Assembly: GCA_900109485.1 (NCBI GenBank)
Contig: FOAY01000009.1
Span: 152,588 to 216,587, forward strand
Length of the DNA stretch: 64,000 nt
Origin: Kosakonia sacchari
GTDB lineage: Bacteria; Pseudomonadota; Gammaproteobacteria; Enterobacterales; Enterobacteriaceae
Direction: 5' to 3'
Part shown: in pieces, positions 43,628 to 54,082 of the stretch
How positions within the stretch are numbered: position 1 is the stretch's first letter
Layout: each line of letters opens with the position of its first letter
Program-made: the position numbers and the translations under genes
Notes under the pieces: generated by a model
Database searches by the model: none
Seen by the model: only the letters and a program-made list of their open reading frames with translations
Told to the model about the DNA's origin: nothing

Positions 43628-43804
43628 TTACCGCCTGCCAGAAGTAGCGATAGTTTCCGTTTCCAGCGCGATGCCGTGATCGAAGAAGAGATCGGTTAAC
43701 CACTCAACGTTTTCGATAATCCACTCATTTTCCTTTAACCCCAGAGCAGAGGTTTCATCATCGGGATTTGCTTGTGCAGGGGACCGGAAACCATCGTAAA
43801 GATA
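43628..43804 (-). pseudogene. Start-less coding remnant upstream of tyrP
   Basis: A 58-codon open frame on the minus strand without a usable start codon. It reads like real protein in its second half (KENEWIIENVEWLTDLFFD), ending at TAA 43628-43630. It is bounded upstream by TGA at 43805-43807, inside the tyrP control region. It may be the degraded end of a lost gene. I do not recognise the family. Confidence 0.2.
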
Positions 43805-43858
43805 TCATTACACTTTATGTAACGGTCGTTTGACGAAACTACTGAATTATCTTAATCT
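43795..43858 (+). promoter_or_regulatory. tyrP promoter with two TyrR boxes
   Basis: Promoter TTGACG (43830-43835), 17 bp, TAATCT (43853-43858). Two sequences fit the TyrR box TGTAAA-N6-TTTACA: CGTAAA-N6-ATTACA (43795-43812) and TGTAAC-N6-TTGACG (43818-43835). The second overlaps the -35, the arrangement of E. coli tyrP, where TyrR represses with tyrosine and activates with phenylalanine. Confidence 0.7.
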
Positions 43859-43903
43859 GCGCCGCAGTTTGGGCTAGTAGTGTGTTTTATTGCAGAGGAA
43901 AGC

Positions 43904-45115
43904 GTGAAGAATCGAACACTTGGCAGTGTTTTTATCGTCGCCGGCACCACGATCGGCGCAGGGATGTTGGCAATGCCGCTGGCAGCAGCTGGCGTCGGGT
44001 TTGCCACCACTTTCGTGTTACTTATCGCGCTGTGGGCAGTGATGTGTTACACCGCCCTGCTCTTGCTGGAGGTTTATCAGCATGTTCCCGCCGATACCGG
44101 TCTTGGGTCGCTGGCGAGACGTTATCTTGGCCGCTATGGGCAGTGGATAACAGGTTTCAGTATGATGTTTTTAATGTACGCGCTGACCGCAGCGTACATC
44201 AGCGGCGCCGGAGAGTTGCTGGCGTCCAGCATCAGCCAGTGGTTTAACGTTGCGCTTTCGCCAGTCGCCGGTGTGCTGCTATTCACGCTTGTTGCCGGTG
44301 GTGTCGTATGTGCCGGTACTTCGCTTGTCGATCTGTTTAACCGCTTTCTTTTCAGCGCCAAGCTCCTCTTCCTTGTGGTGATGCTGGCACTGTTAATGCC
44401 GCACGTTCACCAGGCGAATTTGCTGACCATGCCGCTGGAAAAAGGACTGGCGCTGTCGGCAATTCCGGTGATCTTCACCTCGTTTGGTTTTCACGGTAGC
44501 GTACCGAGCATCGTCAGTTATATGGGTGGTGATATCCGCAAATTGCGTAAGATCTTTATCACCGGCAGCGCCATTCCGCTGGTGGCCTATATTTTCTGGC
44601 AGCTCGCAACGCTTGGTAGTATTGATTCGTCAACGTTTATGGGGCTGCTGGCCAGCCAGGCAGGATTAAACGGCTTGCTGCAAGCATTGCGCGAAGTGGT
44701 GGCCTCGCCGCATGTGGAACTGGCAGTTCACCTGTTTGCCGATCTGGCGCTGGCAACCTCTTTCCTCGGCGTGTCGCTGGGATTATTTGATTATCTCGCG
44801 GATCTGTTTCAGCGGCGTAACAATGCTGTCGGACGCCTGCAAAGTGGAATGTTCACGTTTCTGCCGCCGCTGGCCTTTGCACTGTTTTATCCGCGCGGAT
44901 TTGTGATGGCGCTGGGCTATGCCGGTGTCGCGCTTTCCGTGCTGGCACTTCTGTTACCGTCAATGCTGGCCTGGCAAAGCCGGAAGCATAATTCGCAACA
45001 CAGTTACCGTGTTCCCGGCGGGAAACCCATGCTGTGCCTGATTTTCGCCTGTGGCATTGCAGTTATCGTCATTCAGTTTTTAATCGTCGCCGGTTTGCTA
45101 CCCGAAGTGGGCTAA
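43904..45115 (+). CDS. tyrP: Tyrosine-specific transport protein TyrP
   Basis: A 403-residue proton-coupled amino-acid transporter of the HAAAP family with 11-12 membrane segments, matching E. coli TyrP throughout ([21 protein letters not shown]). I chose the GTG at 43904, which gives the E. coli length and has GAGG 5 bp upstream; an ATG at 43880 would add eight poor residues. It imports L-tyrosine. yecA, which follows it in E. coli, is absent. Confidence 0.95.
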   Translation: MKNRTLGSVFIVAGTTIGAGMLAMPLAAAGVGFATTFVLLIALWAVMCYTALLLLEVYQHVPADTGLGSLARRYLGRYGQWITGFSMMFLMYALTAAYISGAGELLASSISQWFNVALSPVAGVLLFTLVAGGVVCAGTSLVDLFNRFLFSAKLLFLVVMLALLMPHVHQANLLTMPLEKGLALSAIPVIFTSFGFHGSVPSIVSYMGGDIRKLRKIFITGSAIPLVAYIFWQLATLGSIDSSTFMGLLASQAGLNGLLQALREVVASPHVELAVHLFADLALATSFLGVSLGLFDYLADLFQRRNNAVGRLQSGMFTFLPPLAFALFYPRGFVMALGYAGVALSVLALLLPSMLAWQSRKHNSQHSYRVPGGKPMLCLIFACGIAVIVIQFLIVAGLLPEVG

Positions 45116-45125
45116 GCCAGAAAAT

Positions 45126-45154
45126 ACCGCGCGAAATTACTCATGCGGTTTTTT
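45126..45154 (+). terminator. Possible terminator of tyrP
   Basis: Short stem ACCGC (45126-45130) / GCGGT (45145-45149) followed by TTTTTT-type tract, 10 bp after tyrP. The stem is short and the loop long. Confidence 0.45.
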
Positions 45155-45293
45155 GTGCGGAGCGGATGATACCAAAACAGCCAGCAGACTTTATTTCAGA
45201 AGCTCTGACACAATTACGCTTTGAACATTTTCGCAGGCGATGTAAATCGCTTCGCTTGAGTCCGGTAATATTATAAAACCTGAAAAACAGGCA

Positions 45294-45318
45294 CAAAAAA
45301 ACCACCTTTCGGTGGTTT
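45294..45318 (-). terminator. Terminator of the tRNA operon
   Basis: Stem AAACCACC (45299-45306) / GGTGGTTT (45311-45318), 4-nt loop. On the minus strand it ends in TTTTTTT (45300-45294). It lies 41 bp after tRNA-Leu. Confidence 0.85.
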
Positions 45319-45358
45319 CACGACACTGCTTATCATTGATTTTATTCTTGTTTTCCCA

Positions 45359-45445
45359 TGGTACCCGGAGCGGGACTTGAACCCGCACAGCGCGAACGCC
45401 GAGGGATTTTAAATCCCTTGTGTCTACCGATTCCACCATCCGGGC
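45359..45445 (-). tRNA. leuZ: tRNA-Leu (UAA)
   Basis: 87-nt class II tRNA with long variable arm. The minus strand starts GCCCGGATGGTGGAATCGG and ends with encoded CCA (TGG at 45359-45361). The anticodon TAA lies in the ATTTAAAAT loop. Last of the glyW-cysT-leuZ set, as in E. coli. Confidence 0.96.
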
Positions 45446-45457
45446 TCGGGAAGAAAT

Positions 45458-45531
45458 TGGAGGCGCGTTCCGGAGTCGAACCGGACTAGACGGATTTGCA
45501 ATCCGCTACATAACCGCTTTGCTAACGCGCC
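45458..45531 (-). tRNA. cysT: tRNA-Cys (GCA)
   Basis: 74-nt tRNA: GGCGCGT acceptor pairs with ACGCGCC, anticodon GCA in TTGCAAA, encoded CCA. Lies between tRNA-Gly and tRNA-Leu. Confidence 0.97.
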
Positions 45532-45585
45532 GTGAATCTCTATGCTTTTCAGCCAGCACCTGCTGTTTTAGCCGATGCTTTAATT

Positions 45586-45661
<76 letters not shown>

Positions 45662-45733
45662 ATTATCAAGTTTTGTTCTAATCACTTGATTTTTCTATCT
45701 TCTGGCGAGCTACGCTGCCTTCCGATGCGTTGC

Positions 45734-45761
45734 ATTCTACTTACCTGACGCACTGAGTCAA
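45734..45761 (-). promoter_or_regulatory. Promoter of glyW-cysT-leuZ
   Basis: Minus strand TTGACT (45761-45756), 16 bp, TAGAAT (45739-45734), followed by a GC-containing discriminator. About 70 bp upstream of tRNA-Gly; typical of a strong stable-RNA promoter. Confidence 0.75.
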
Positions 45762-45810
45762 CGATATTTTTCAAAACCCGGATCGTTTGCTGAAAATTAC
45801 GACGATACGA

Positions 45811-46359
45811 TCAAGGTTCAAGCAGATCGCCACGTGCTGCGTTCAGATATTGCAGCATTGACCATAATGTCAGCCCGGCAGCAACGAAGAACAACGCAAT
45901 GCCTGCATATTCAACCCAGATATTTGGACGCCACAGCAACCCTACCAGCGCCATCATTTGTGCGGTGGTTTTCACTTTACCGATCCAGGATACCGCTACG
46001 CGGCTGCGTTTCCCCATCTCCGCCATCCACTCACGCAGAGCGGAAATAATGATCTCACGGGCGATCATGGTAGCCGCAGGCAGTGTAACCCACCAGGTAT
46101 GATAATGTTCAGCCACCAGCACCATCGCGATAGCGACCAGCACTTTATCGGCAACCGGATCGAGGAAGGCGCCAAAACGGGTGCTCTGATTCCAGCGGCG
46201 CGCCAGGTAACCGTCAAACCAGTCGGTTATCGCGGCGACACAAAAAATAAGCGCACAAACGAGCGGTGACCAGTAAAAAGGAAGATAAAACGCCAGCACA
46301 AAAAAAGGGATCAGGATGACGCGAAAAAGGGTAAGCAACGTAGGAATATTCAATCGCAT
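45811..46359 (-). CDS. pgsA: Phosphatidylglycerophosphate synthase
   Basis: A 182-residue inner-membrane enzyme equal to E. coli PgsA. The CDP-alcohol phosphotransferase motif is [20 protein letters not shown] followed by LDPVADK. It makes phosphatidylglycerol phosphate from CDP-diacylglycerol and glycerol-3-phosphate. It follows uvrC by 56 bp. Confidence 0.97.
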   Translation of the reverse strand: MRLNIPTLLTLFRVILIPFFVLAFYLPFYWSPLVCALIFCVAAITDWFDGYLARRWNQSTRFGAFLDPVADKVLVAIAMVLVAEHYHTWWVTLPAATMIAREIIISALREWMAEMGKRSRVAVSWIGKVKTTAQMMALVGLLWRPNIWVEYAGIALFFVAAGLTLWSMLQYLNAARGDLLEP

Positions 46360-46415
46360 AGTGGCGTTAACTGTCTGTTGTCCGTAAATTTTCGCTCTAT
46401 GGTGCTACAGAGCCC

Positions 46416-48248
46416 CTAATGTTTCAACGAGTAGAAGATCTTTTCTGCCAGTCCTTGCGAGATTCCCGGCACTTTTGAGATTTCATCAACGCTGGCATTG
46501 AGTAATCCTTGTAATCCCCCCATATATTTCAGCAGCATTTGGCGACGCTTCGGCCCCACGCCTTCGATCGTTTCCAGCGAACTAGTGTTCTTCACTTTGG
46601 CGCGTTTTTTCCGGTGACCGCTGATCGCATGATCGTGCGATTCATCGCGGATATGCTGAATAACATGCAGCGCCGGAGAGTCCGGTGGCAGGCTAAACCC
46701 CTCGCCTTCCGGCTCAAAGAACAGCGTTTCAAGCCCGGCTTTGCGATCGGCGCCTTTCGCGACACCCAGCAGCAACGGCTTGTGCTTATCCCACGGGACA
46801 TCCAGCTCGGCAAAAACCGCCTTCGCCTGCCCCAGTTGCCCTTTGCCACCGTCAATAAGGATCACATCCGGAATTTTGCTTTCTTCAATCGCTTTGCCGT
46901 AACGGCGACGCAGGACCTGATTCATTGCCGCATAGTCATCGCCGGGAGTAATACCGGTGATATTATAGCGGCGGTACTCCGCGCGTAATGGCCCATTGGT
47001 ATCAAAAACCACACATGACGCGACTGTTTGTTCGCCCATCGTATGGCTGATATCAAAGCACTCCATCCGTTTCACTTCTGGCAGTTGTAACACGCTGGCC
47101 AGCGCGGCCAGACGCTGATGAATGGTCGACTGCTGCAAAAGCCTGGTGCTAAGTGCTGTGGCAGCATTTGTACGCGCCAGCTTGAGATAGCGCGCGCGAT
47201 CGCCGCGCGGTTTAGTCTGTACATTAACCCGGCGACCAGCCAGCTCAGAGAGTGAATCGGCCAACAGCGTTTTATCACTGAGATTGAAATCCAGCAGGAT
47301 TTCGCCAGGCAGAGTTCGCATCTGGCTGCCCTGCAAATAAAACTGACCCACAAACGTTTCCACCACTTCGCCCAGCTCCGTACCGCCAGGTACTTTGGGA
47401 AAGTAACTGCGGCTGCCGAGTACTTTCCCCTGGCGAATAAACAGCACGTGTACACAGGCCATGCCGGCATCAAACGCCACGCCGATAACATCAAGATCGT
47501 CGCCGGTATTAGAGACAAACTGTTTTTCCGTGACCCGCCGTACCGCCTGAATCTGGTCGCGCACGCGCGCGGCTTCTTCAAATTCCAGCGCCTGGCTGGC
47601 CTTCTCCATGCGGGCGATGAGTTGCGTCAGCACCTGATCGTCTTTTCCGGCAAGGAACAAGCGAACATACTCAACCTGCTGCGCATACTCCTCTTCACTG
47701 ACCAGTCCTGCGACACACGGCCCCAGGCAGCGACCAATCTGATATTGCAGGCACGGGCGGGAGCGGTTGCGATAAACGCTATTCTCACACTGGCGGACGG
47801 GGAATATTTTCTGCAACAGCGCCAGCGTCTCGCGCACGGCATAGCCGTTCGGAAACGGGCCGAAATACTCCCCTTTCGCATGTTTCGCACCGCGGTGCAT
47901 CGACAGCCGAGGATGCGTATCGCCGCTGAGAAAAATAAACGGGTAAGATTTATCATCCCGCAACAAGACGTTATAGCGGGGCTGATAAAGCTTGATGTAG
48001 TTATGCTCCAGCAGCAGCGCCTCAGTTTCGGTATGCGTTACCGTCACATCAATCTGTTGGATTTGCGCGACCAGCGCTTCGGTTTTTCGTGAGGCAAGAT
48101 TGCTGCGGAAATAGCTGGAAAGGCGTTTTTTAAGATCTTTCGCTTTACCAACATAGATAACGGTACCGCCGGCGTCATACATACGATAAACGCCGGGTTT
48201 GCTGGTCACCGTTTTGAGGAAGGCTTTTGAATCGAAAACTTCAGTCAC
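46416..48248 (-). CDS. uvrC: UvrABC excinuclease subunit C
   Basis: A 610-residue protein, the E. coli length. It has the N-terminal GIY-YIG nuclease ([20 protein letters not shown]), a cysteine cluster ([15 protein letters not shown]), UvrBC domain, the C-terminal RNase H-like endonuclease ([19 protein letters not shown]) and two HhH motifs ([25 protein letters not shown]). It cuts both sides of DNA lesions. GTG start overlaps the uvrY stop by 4 bp (GTGA). Confidence 0.97.
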   Translation of the reverse strand: MTEVFDSKAFLKTVTSKPGVYRMYDAGGTVIYVGKAKDLKKRLSSYFRSNLASRKTEALVAQIQQIDVTVTHTETEALLLEHNYIKLYQPRYNVLLRDDKSYPFIFLSGDTHPRLSMHRGAKHAKGEYFGPFPNGYAVRETLALLQKIFPVRQCENSVYRNRSRPCLQYQIGRCLGPCVAGLVSEEEYAQQVEYVRLFLAGKDDQVLTQLIARMEKASQALEFEEAARVRDQIQAVRRVTEKQFVSNTGDDLDVIGVAFDAGMACVHVLFIRQGKVLGSRSYFPKVPGGTELGEVVETFVGQFYLQGSQMRTLPGEILLDFNLSDKTLLADSLSELAGRRVNVQTKPRGDRARYLKLARTNAATALSTRLLQQSTIHQRLAALASVLQLPEVKRMECFDISHTMGEQTVASCVVFDTNGPLRAEYRRYNITGITPGDDYAAMNQVLRRRYGKAIEESKIPDVILIDGGKGQLGQAKAVFAELDVPWDKHKPLLLGVAKGADRKAGLETLFFEPEGEGFSLPPDSPALHVIQHIRDESHDHAISGHRKKRAKVKNTSSLETIEGVGPKRRQMLLKYMGGLQGLLNASVDEISKVPGISQGLAEKIFYSLKH

Positions 48249-48901
48249 TGACTTAACAACGTCTCCGCATTACACAGACCATGGCGAATGGCGAGGTGCG
48301 TCAATTCGACATCACCGTGAATGTTCAATTTACTGAACATTCGGTAGCGATAGCTGTTCACCGTTTTGGGGCTCAGATGGAGCTGTTCAGAAATCTCATT
48401 CACTTTCTGACCCTTCGTGATCATCAGCATAATCTGCAATTCTCGTTCAGACAAACTGGCAAACGGCGAGTCCGTTTTTTCAGGTTCAATCTGGCTGAGT
48501 GCCATTTGTTGAGCGATATCAGAGGCGATGTAGCGCTGTCCGGAATGCACGGAGCGAATGGCATTCACCACTTCTTGTGGCGCGGCGCCTTTGCTCAGAT
48601 AACCGGCTGCACCCGCCTGCATGACTTTCGCTGGCAGAGGGTTTTCCGTGTGAACCGTAAGCATAATGACTTTGGTGTCGACGTTAGCACGCGCAATTTT
48701 ACGCGTGGCTTCAAGGCCGCCGATTCCGGGCATGCTCATATCCATCAAGACGACATCAACGGAATTGGCCCGACACCATTTGATAGCATCTTCACCGCAG
48801 TTGACTTCACCCGTGACTTTTATGCCTTTAACATCTTCAAGAATGCGTCGTATCCCTGCGCGCACCAGTTCATGATCATCAACAAGTAGTACGTTGATCA
48901 A
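48245..48901 (-). CDS. uvrY: Response regulator UvrY (BarA partner)
   Basis: A 218-residue NarL/FixJ-type regulator with receiver domain (phospho-acceptor Asp54 in [11 protein letters not shown]) and LuxR-type HTH ([21 protein letters not shown]). With BarA it activates csrB/csrC small RNAs and so carbon storage and motility control. The start is TTG as in E. coli ([16 protein letters not shown]). Co-transcribed with uvrC. Confidence 0.96.
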   Translation of the reverse strand: MINVLLVDDHELVRAGIRRILEDVKGIKVTGEVNCGEDAIKWCRANSVDVVLMDMSMPGIGGLEATRKIARANVDTKVIMLTVHTENPLPAKVMQAGAAGYLSKGAAPQEVVNAIRSVHSGQRYIASDIAQQMALSQIEPEKTDSPFASLSERELQIMLMITKGQKVNEISEQLHLSPKTVNSYRYRMFSKLNIHGDVELTHLAIRHGLCNAETLLSQ

Positions 48902-49365
48902 TGGAGTATCTCCGAAAAGAGGGATAACGCTGCTGAAAGCTAATTAGACGTATATTAACGGTTTTTCATCCAATAATGAAAGGTAAAATAACCCGCACTT
49001 TTCGATTTTGTTCTCGTTTCTGGAAATTAAGCTGTACAAAATGTGGAAAGTGTTTCCGTGTTCTCAAGGCGTTGCGGAAGAAAGTCTAAACCGCATTTTT
49101 CATAAAGTTGCCCAAAAGGCTTTCACTTTCACAGGAATTATCTTAGCGACATGTAACAACAATTAACTACGCTTAAACCCCGTTTAAACATATATTCCTC
49201 GCTAATAGAAAATTCTGATATTTATTGCAAAGAGTTTAATCTAATAAACCAAACAATAACGATCAAAAAACAACCACTGCATTGTTTTGGCCGGGTTGTG
49301 GTATACTCCGCCGCTTTGACAGTGATCGTCGCGCAACGGCGCGGCTACGTAACGAGGAAAATAAA
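48902..49365. promoter_or_regulatory. uvrY-yecF divergent intergenic region
   Basis: A 464-bp AT-rich spacer between divergent uvrY and yecF. I found no supported gene or RNA; promoters for both genes must be here. A TATACT-like -10 for yecF lies near 49302 (GTGGTATACTCC). Confidence 0.6.
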
Positions 49366-49590
49366 TTGAGCACACCTGATTTTTCCACTGCTGAAAATGC
49401 AAAGGATCTGGCGCAGGAAGTTTCTTGCCTGAAATCATTGTTAACGCTGATGTTGCAGGCAATGGGCCAGGCGGATGCGGGCCGCGTCATCCTTAAAATG
49501 GAAAAGCAAATTGAACAAATGGAAAATGAAGCTCAGGCAGCAGTATTTTCCAGCACTGTTAAGCAAATTAAACAAGCTTACCGCCAGTAA
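49366..49590 (+). CDS. yecF: DUF2594 family protein YecF
   Basis: A 74-residue protein, the E. coli YecF length, starting [16 protein letters not shown] and ending [11 protein letters not shown]. The start is TTG at 49366 with GAGGA upstream, as in E. coli. It is mostly helical and the function is unknown. The upstream in-frame ATG at 49282 lies before the promoter -10 and is rejected. Confidence 0.9.
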   Translation: MSTPDFSTAENAKDLAQEVSCLKSLLTLMLQAMGQADAGRVILKMEKQIEQMENEAQAAVFSSTVKQIKQAYRQ

Positions 49591-49633
49591 TAAAAAACCG
49601 GCTGTCAGGTAACCTGACAGCCGGCTGATTTCT
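49591..49633. terminator. Bidirectional terminator yecF/sdiA
   Basis: Very strong inverted repeat with 13-bp arms around one base (49598-49624; arm CCGGCTGTCAGGT). An A-run precedes it and a T-rich stretch follows, so it can end both yecF and sdiA transcripts. Confidence 0.9.
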
Positions 49634-49652
49634 GATTCGTGGCAGTGAATAA

Positions 49653-50375
49653 TCAAATCATTCCGGTCGCCGCAGCATAACAGGCAATCTGCGTTTTATT
49701 CGGCGCATTGAATTTCTTCTGCATATTCTTCTGGTGAAAATTGACGGTATTCTCAGAGATCGACAAAATCATGGCGATTTCCGCCGAGGTCTTGCCTTCC
49801 GCCGTCCATTTCAGTATCTCGCGTTCACGCTTACTGAAGCGCATCTCCGGCGTCAACACCATCTGATCTTCCAGTCGCGTCAGCGCCAGCAGGCTGAGCT
49901 GCACCAGCGTCTGCAACCGCAGTTCCATCTCATCTTCAGACATCATTTTGCCAGACAGGCTGCTACGCGAAACCGAGAGGAAACCCAGCGCATGATTAGG
50001 CAGCATCAGACACTGCGAGATCCCTTTTCGCAGGCCATGATCCCGCGCAGCATCCCACAAAACCATCGCATCCTGGAAGAGCTTGTCATTCCAGGGCAAA
50101 TGGCCCTGAATGAAATTTTCGGCTTTAAGCACCGGATCAATGGCAAAGTAATTCTCCGCCTGATAATGCTGCATCCAGGCCTGCGGATACGTTGTTTCAA
50201 CGCTAATCCTGGGCCGCGTAAAGGGCACCGGGTGGCGAACGCACAGTGAGAAATAATCAAACTCCAGCAGCTGTGTTTGCCGCTGTAACTCTGTATAAAC
50301 GTCCTTAGCCGTTGTCATCTCCTGGAAGCGCGACATCATTTCGCGCCGCCAGGTAAAAAAGTCTTTATCCTGCAT
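49653..50375 (-). CDS. sdiA: LuxR-type quorum regulator SdiA
   Basis: A 240-residue protein, the E. coli length. N-terminal autoinducer-binding domain (FDYFSLCVRHPVPFTRP, AENYFAIDP, WNDKLFQDA) and C-terminal HTH (FSKREREILKWTAEGKTSAE, ISENTVNFHQKNMQKKF). SdiA senses acyl-homoserine lactones made by other bacteria; no luxI-type synthase gene is nearby in this window. Convergent with yecF. Confidence 0.96.
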   Translation of the reverse strand: MQDKDFFTWRREMMSRFQEMTTAKDVYTELQRQTQLLEFDYFSLCVRHPVPFTRPRISVETTYPQAWMQHYQAENYFAIDPVLKAENFIQGHLPWNDKLFQDAMVLWDAARDHGLRKGISQCLMLPNHALGFLSVSRSSLSGKMMSEDEMELRLQTLVQLSLLALTRLEDQMVLTPEMRFSKREREILKWTAEGKTSAEIAMILSISENTVNFHQKNMQKKFNAPNKTQIACYAAATGMI

Positions 50376-50664
50376 ACCGACCGGTAATACCCCTGGTTTT
50401 AATAATCATTATTATGTATACATTAAGCTAACACATAAAACTTAATTATAAATATAAAATATCGGATAATGTGGAAATAAGATGCACAGGCTGCCGGATT
50501 TAACGCGGGTAACCGACAGGAAAAACTGCATGGCTATTGGATAATTGCAGGGATATACGCGAAAAATAACCTCAGCATCAACATGCCATTAATTTCGCCA
50601 GAAAAATTTAGGTTAAGGTTAATTAACGCGATTCAGCAAACAGGCAGGCAGAATCGCGCCATGT

Positions 50665-51417
50665 TTATTGCATCAGGAATTTTTCCAGAAACTGCCGGGT
50701 TCGTGGTTGTTGCGGCTGGGAAAACAGCAGCTTCGCCGGCCCCTGCTCCACAATGCGCCCCTGATCCATAAAAATCGCCCTGTCCGCCACATCGCGGGCA
50801 AAACTCATCTCGTGGGTCACAATCACCATGGTGCGTTTCTCCTGCGCCAGTTGGCGAATGGTGTTCAGCACTTCGCCAACCAGTTCAGGATCGAGCGCAG
50901 AGGTTGGCTCGTCAAAAAGAATAACATCAGGACGCATCGCCAACGCACGGGCAATCGCGACGCGCTGCTGCTGGCCACCGGACAAACGACGCGGAAAACT
51001 CTCCTCTTTCCCCTTCAGCCCCACTTTTTCCAGCAACTGACGCGCCCGCGCGCAAGCCTCTTCTTTAGCTTCGCCCTTCACGATCACCGGCCCTTCAATA
51101 ATGTTCTCCAGCACCGTACGGTGCGGAAACAGATTGAAGTTCTGGAACACAAACCCGACATGCTGGCGCAACTGGCGGATAGCCTTTTTCTGTTCGCCAG
51201 AGGATCGAGAGGCATCAATGGTGATTGCCCCCACGCGGATCGTCCCGCTTTCCGGCTGTTCCAGCAGATTAATGCTGCGCAGCAAGGTGGTTTTACCGGA
51301 CCCGCTAGGGCCGATAATCGCCACCACTTCCCCCTCCTGCACCTCCAGATCGATACCGTGCAGGACGGTTTGTCCATGGAATTTTTTCACCAGATTTTTA
51401 ACGTCGATAGCACTCAT
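50665..51417 (-). CDS. tcyN: L-cystine ABC transporter ATP-binding protein
   Basis: A 250-residue ABC ATPase (E. coli YecC/TcyN length). Walker A GPSGSGKTT (36-44), signature LSGGQQQR, Walker B VILFDEPTSALD, H-loop VTHEM. It powers cystine uptake with TcyL and TcyJ. Starts within the last bases of tcyL (4-bp overlap). Confidence 0.95.
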   Translation of the reverse strand: MSAIDVKNLVKKFHGQTVLHGIDLEVQEGEVVAIIGPSGSGKTTLLRSINLLEQPESGTIRVGAITIDASRSSGEQKKAIRQLRQHVGFVFQNFNLFPHRTVLENIIEGPVIVKGEAKEEACARARQLLEKVGLKGKEESFPRRLSGGQQQRVAIARALAMRPDVILFDEPTSALDPELVGEVLNTIRQLAQEKRTMVIVTHEMSFARDVADRAIFMDQGRIVEQGPAKLLFSQPQQPRTRQFLEKFLMQ

Positions 51418-52082
51418 TTTGCATCACGCTCCTGGCGGTTAAGCTGGTTTTCAAAATAGTTCTGCAACGTGGAGAGCACGGTCGCCATGACCCAGTAGAT
51501 CAGCGATGCCGCCAGATACATGGTGAACACTTCCAGCGTGCGTGAGGTGATCAGTTGCGCCTGACGGAACAGCTCCGGCACCTGAATGGTTGCCGCCAGC
51601 GAAGTATCTTTCACCAGGCTGATAAAACTATTGCTCAACGGCGGTAGCGCCACGCGAGCGGCCTGCGGAAGGATCGCGCGGCGCAGCGTTTGCCAGGAGG
51701 TCATGCCGATACTGGCGGCCGCTTCCCATTGCCCCTTATCGATCGACGAGATGGCTGCTCGCAAGGTTTCCGCTGCATACGCTGCCGTGTTAAGCGAAAG
51801 CCCAATCATTGCCGACGGGATGGGATCCAGCTCGATGCCAAACTGCGGCAGGCCGTAATAGATCATAAAAAGTTGTGCAATCAGCGGCGTACCGCGAAAA
51901 ATCGAGATATAAAAACGCGCCAGCCAGCGTACCGGCAGCAGCGGCGACATTCGCATCAGCGCCAGCACAAAACCCAGCAGCAAACCAAAAAACATGCCGC
52001 CAATACTCAATTGCAGCGTGAACACTGCACCCTTGAGCAGATAAGGGGCGGAATCGATAACTAGCTGTAAGCTCTCTTGCAT
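51414..52082 (-). CDS. tcyL: L-cystine ABC transporter permease
   Basis: A 222-residue permease of the polar-amino-acid HisMQ type with 3-5 membrane segments and the cytoplasmic EAA-like loop (AASIGMTSWQTLRRAILPQAAR). Matches E. coli YecS/TcyL. It overlaps tcyN by 4 bp and follows dcyD by 18 bp. Confidence 0.95.
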   Translation of the reverse strand: MQESLQLVIDSAPYLLKGAVFTLQLSIGGMFFGLLLGFVLALMRMSPLLPVRWLARFYISIFRGTPLIAQLFMIYYGLPQFGIELDPIPSAMIGLSLNTAAYAAETLRAAISSIDKGQWEAAASIGMTSWQTLRRAILPQAARVALPPLSNSFISLVKDTSLAATIQVPELFRQAQLITSRTLEVFTMYLAASLIYWVMATVLSTLQNYFENQLNRQERDAK

Positions 52083-52100
52083 CAGAATGCTGCCTGCGGA

Positions 52101-53087
52101 TCAGATGTGCGGATGGTAGGCGAAGAGCGCTGGCGCGCCGCCGGTATGAACGAAAAGGATCGGGCCATCGTCTTTAAAACGTTTCTGCTCGATGCCATCG
52201 AGCAAACCCGCCATCGCCTTACCGGTATAGACCGGATCGAGCAAAATCCCTTCCAGGCGCGCCAGCAGCTTCACGGCTTCCATCCCTTCATCATTTGGCA
52301 TGCCATAACCCGGGGCAAAGTACTCATCCCACAGCACAATATCGGCGTTCGCGCTGATCTCCAGATCGTGGGCGATCGCCTGCTGCAGGCTCACAACTTT
52401 GGGTTTTTGATCCGCCACGCTGCGCGAAACGGTAACGCCAATTAACTCGACATCTGGCAGCAACTGCTCCAGCCCGACAGCAAGCCCGGCATGCGTTCCG
52501 GCGCTACCGGAGGCCACCACCACCGACGACAGCGCGACTGCGCCTTCGCACTGCTGGGCAATTTCCAGCGCGCTTTCGACGTAACCCATGGCACCCAACG
52601 CATTCGAACCGCCGACCGGAATCACATACGGGCGAAAGCCCTGCGCCTCGACCCGCGTCGCGAGCGCGTCCAGTTGCGCAGCCGGATCGGTCAACGCATC
52701 GCACATTTCAATTTGCGCATTGAACAGATCCAGCAGCAAGCGGTTGCCATTGCTGAGATAGTTTTCTGCCTTCGTACCAATGGGATTTTCCAGCAGCGCA
52801 ACGCAGTGCAAACCCAGTTTCGCTGCCACTGCAGCGGTCTGACGCACATGGTTAGACTGAATCGCGCCGGCGGTGATCAGCGTGTCCGCGCCTTCACGTA
52901 GCGCATCAGCCGCAAGAAACTCCAGTTTGCGCAGCTTATTGCCGCCCATCGCAATCGGCGTTACATCATCGCGTTTGATGAAAATCTCGCGCCCAAGGTA
53001 ATCGGACAGGCGCGGCAGGTACTCCAGCGGCGTCGGTGCGCCAATAAATTCAAGACGTGGAAAGCGAGTCAGGTTGTGCAAAGACAT
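52101..53087 (-). CDS. dcyD: D-cysteine desulfhydrase
   Basis: A 328-residue PLP enzyme of the ACC-deaminase-like fold II group, equal to E. coli DcyD. The PLP lysine is in [10 protein letters not shown]. It breaks D-cysteine into pyruvate, sulfide and ammonia. Placed between tcyJ and tcyLN, it couples cystine uptake to cysteine detoxification or sulfur supply. Confidence 0.95.
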   Translation of the reverse strand: MSLHNLTRFPRLEFIGAPTPLEYLPRLSDYLGREIFIKRDDVTPIAMGGNKLRKLEFLAADALREGADTLITAGAIQSNHVRQTAAVAAKLGLHCVALLENPIGTKAENYLSNGNRLLLDLFNAQIEMCDALTDPAAQLDALATRVEAQGFRPYVIPVGGSNALGAMGYVESALEIAQQCEGAVALSSVVVASGSAGTHAGLAVGLEQLLPDVELIGVTVSRSVADQKPKVVSLQQAIAHDLEISANADIVLWDEYFAPGYGMPNDEGMEAVKLLARLEGILLDPVYTGKAMAGLLDGIEQKRFKDDGPILFVHTGGAPALFAYHPHI

Positions 53088-53151
53088 AAAACCTCCGAAG
53101 ACCGGATAACGTTGTTATTGTTTTTATTATGCACATTTACAGAGATGAAAT

Positions 53152-53180
53152 AAAAAAGGCGCTTTTTTAAGCGCCTTTTT
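53152..53180 (-). terminator. Terminator after tcyJ
   Basis: Stem GGCGCTT (53158-53164) / AAGCGCC (53169-53175), 4-nt loop, A-run before and T-run after; works on both strands. It lies 14 bp after the tcyJ stop, so dcyD-tcyLN may need their own promoter or read-through. Confidence 0.85.
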
Positions 53181-53193
53181 TAACGAGGAACGA

Positions 53194-53994
53194 TCACTTC
53201 GTCACATCTGTTCCAAACCATTTTTCCGACAGCGCTTTCATCGTGCCATCTTTTTGCATATCGGCAATGGCCGCATCAATCGCCTGCAACAGATCTTCAT
53301 TACCCTTGCGCAGCGCCACACCAGACTCCTGACGCGAGAATGCATCACCGGCCACCGCCAGGGTATCTTTGGTTTTCTTCACCAGATCCAGCGCCGCAAG
53401 GCGATCCACCAGAATTGCATCAATACGGCCAACGCGCAGATCCTGGTATTTCGTCGGGTCATCATCATAGGTGCGAATATCGACGCCCTGCACGTTCTGG
53501 CGCAGCCACTCTTCATAGTTGGTACCCAGACCAACGCCGACTTTTTTCCCTTTCAGATCGGCTGCGGTTTTAATGCCAGCTTCATTGCCTTTTTTCACCA
53601 GCGCCTGGATACCGGAGACGGTATAGGGCGTGGAGAAATCATATTTTTTCTTGCGTTCATCGGAGATGGTTACCTGGTTGATCACCACGTCGATGCGTTT
53701 CGAGTCCAGCGAGGCCAGCATACCGTCCCATTTCGTCGGCTTCAGAGCGGCTTTCACACCCAAATGCTTCGCTAACGCATCGGCGAACTCCACTTCAAAA
53801 CCCGTCAGCTTGCCATCTTCGCCCTGGAAACTGAACGGCGGATACGTGCCTTCCAGACCGACTAACAGCGTGCCGCGCTCTTTGACTTTATTCAGCAGGT
53901 TTTCCGCGGCGAATGTTTTTGCGCTTACCCCCGCCATCAGCGTGACGGCCATAACGGCCATCAGCGCCCGACGTCCCAGAAGTGCTAGTTTCAT
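53194..53994 (-). CDS. tcyJ: L-cystine-binding periplasmic protein (FliY)
   Basis: A 266-residue periplasmic binding protein, the length of E. coli FliY/TcyJ. A signal peptide (LALLGRRALMAVMAVTLMAGVSAKTFA) is followed by the SBP family 3 body (LLVGLEGTYPPFSFQGEDGKLTGFEVEFADALA). It captures cystine for TcyLN. It follows fliZ by 88 bp in the fliA-fliZ-fliY order. Confidence 0.95.
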   Translation of the reverse strand: MKLALLGRRALMAVMAVTLMAGVSAKTFAAENLLNKVKERGTLLVGLEGTYPPFSFQGEDGKLTGFEVEFADALAKHLGVKAALKPTKWDGMLASLDSKRIDVVINQVTISDERKKKYDFSTPYTVSGIQALVKKGNEAGIKTAADLKGKKVGVGLGTNYEEWLRQNVQGVDIRTYDDDPTKYQDLRVGRIDAILVDRLAALDLVKKTKDTLAVAGDAFSRQESGVALRKGNEDLLQAIDAAIADMQKDGTMKALSEKWFGTDVTK

Positions 53995-54082
53995 AGTTAC
54001 CCCGATAAAAGAATTGGCTGTAGCAGTGCATTGCCTGGAAAAACGTAATCACAAGCAATGACTCACTACATGTTATTCTTTT

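Noticed and set aside
49282..49365. Longer YecF starting at the upstream ATG
   Set aside because: The added residues would overlap the promoter -10 and are not conserved; the TTG at 49366 gives the family length.
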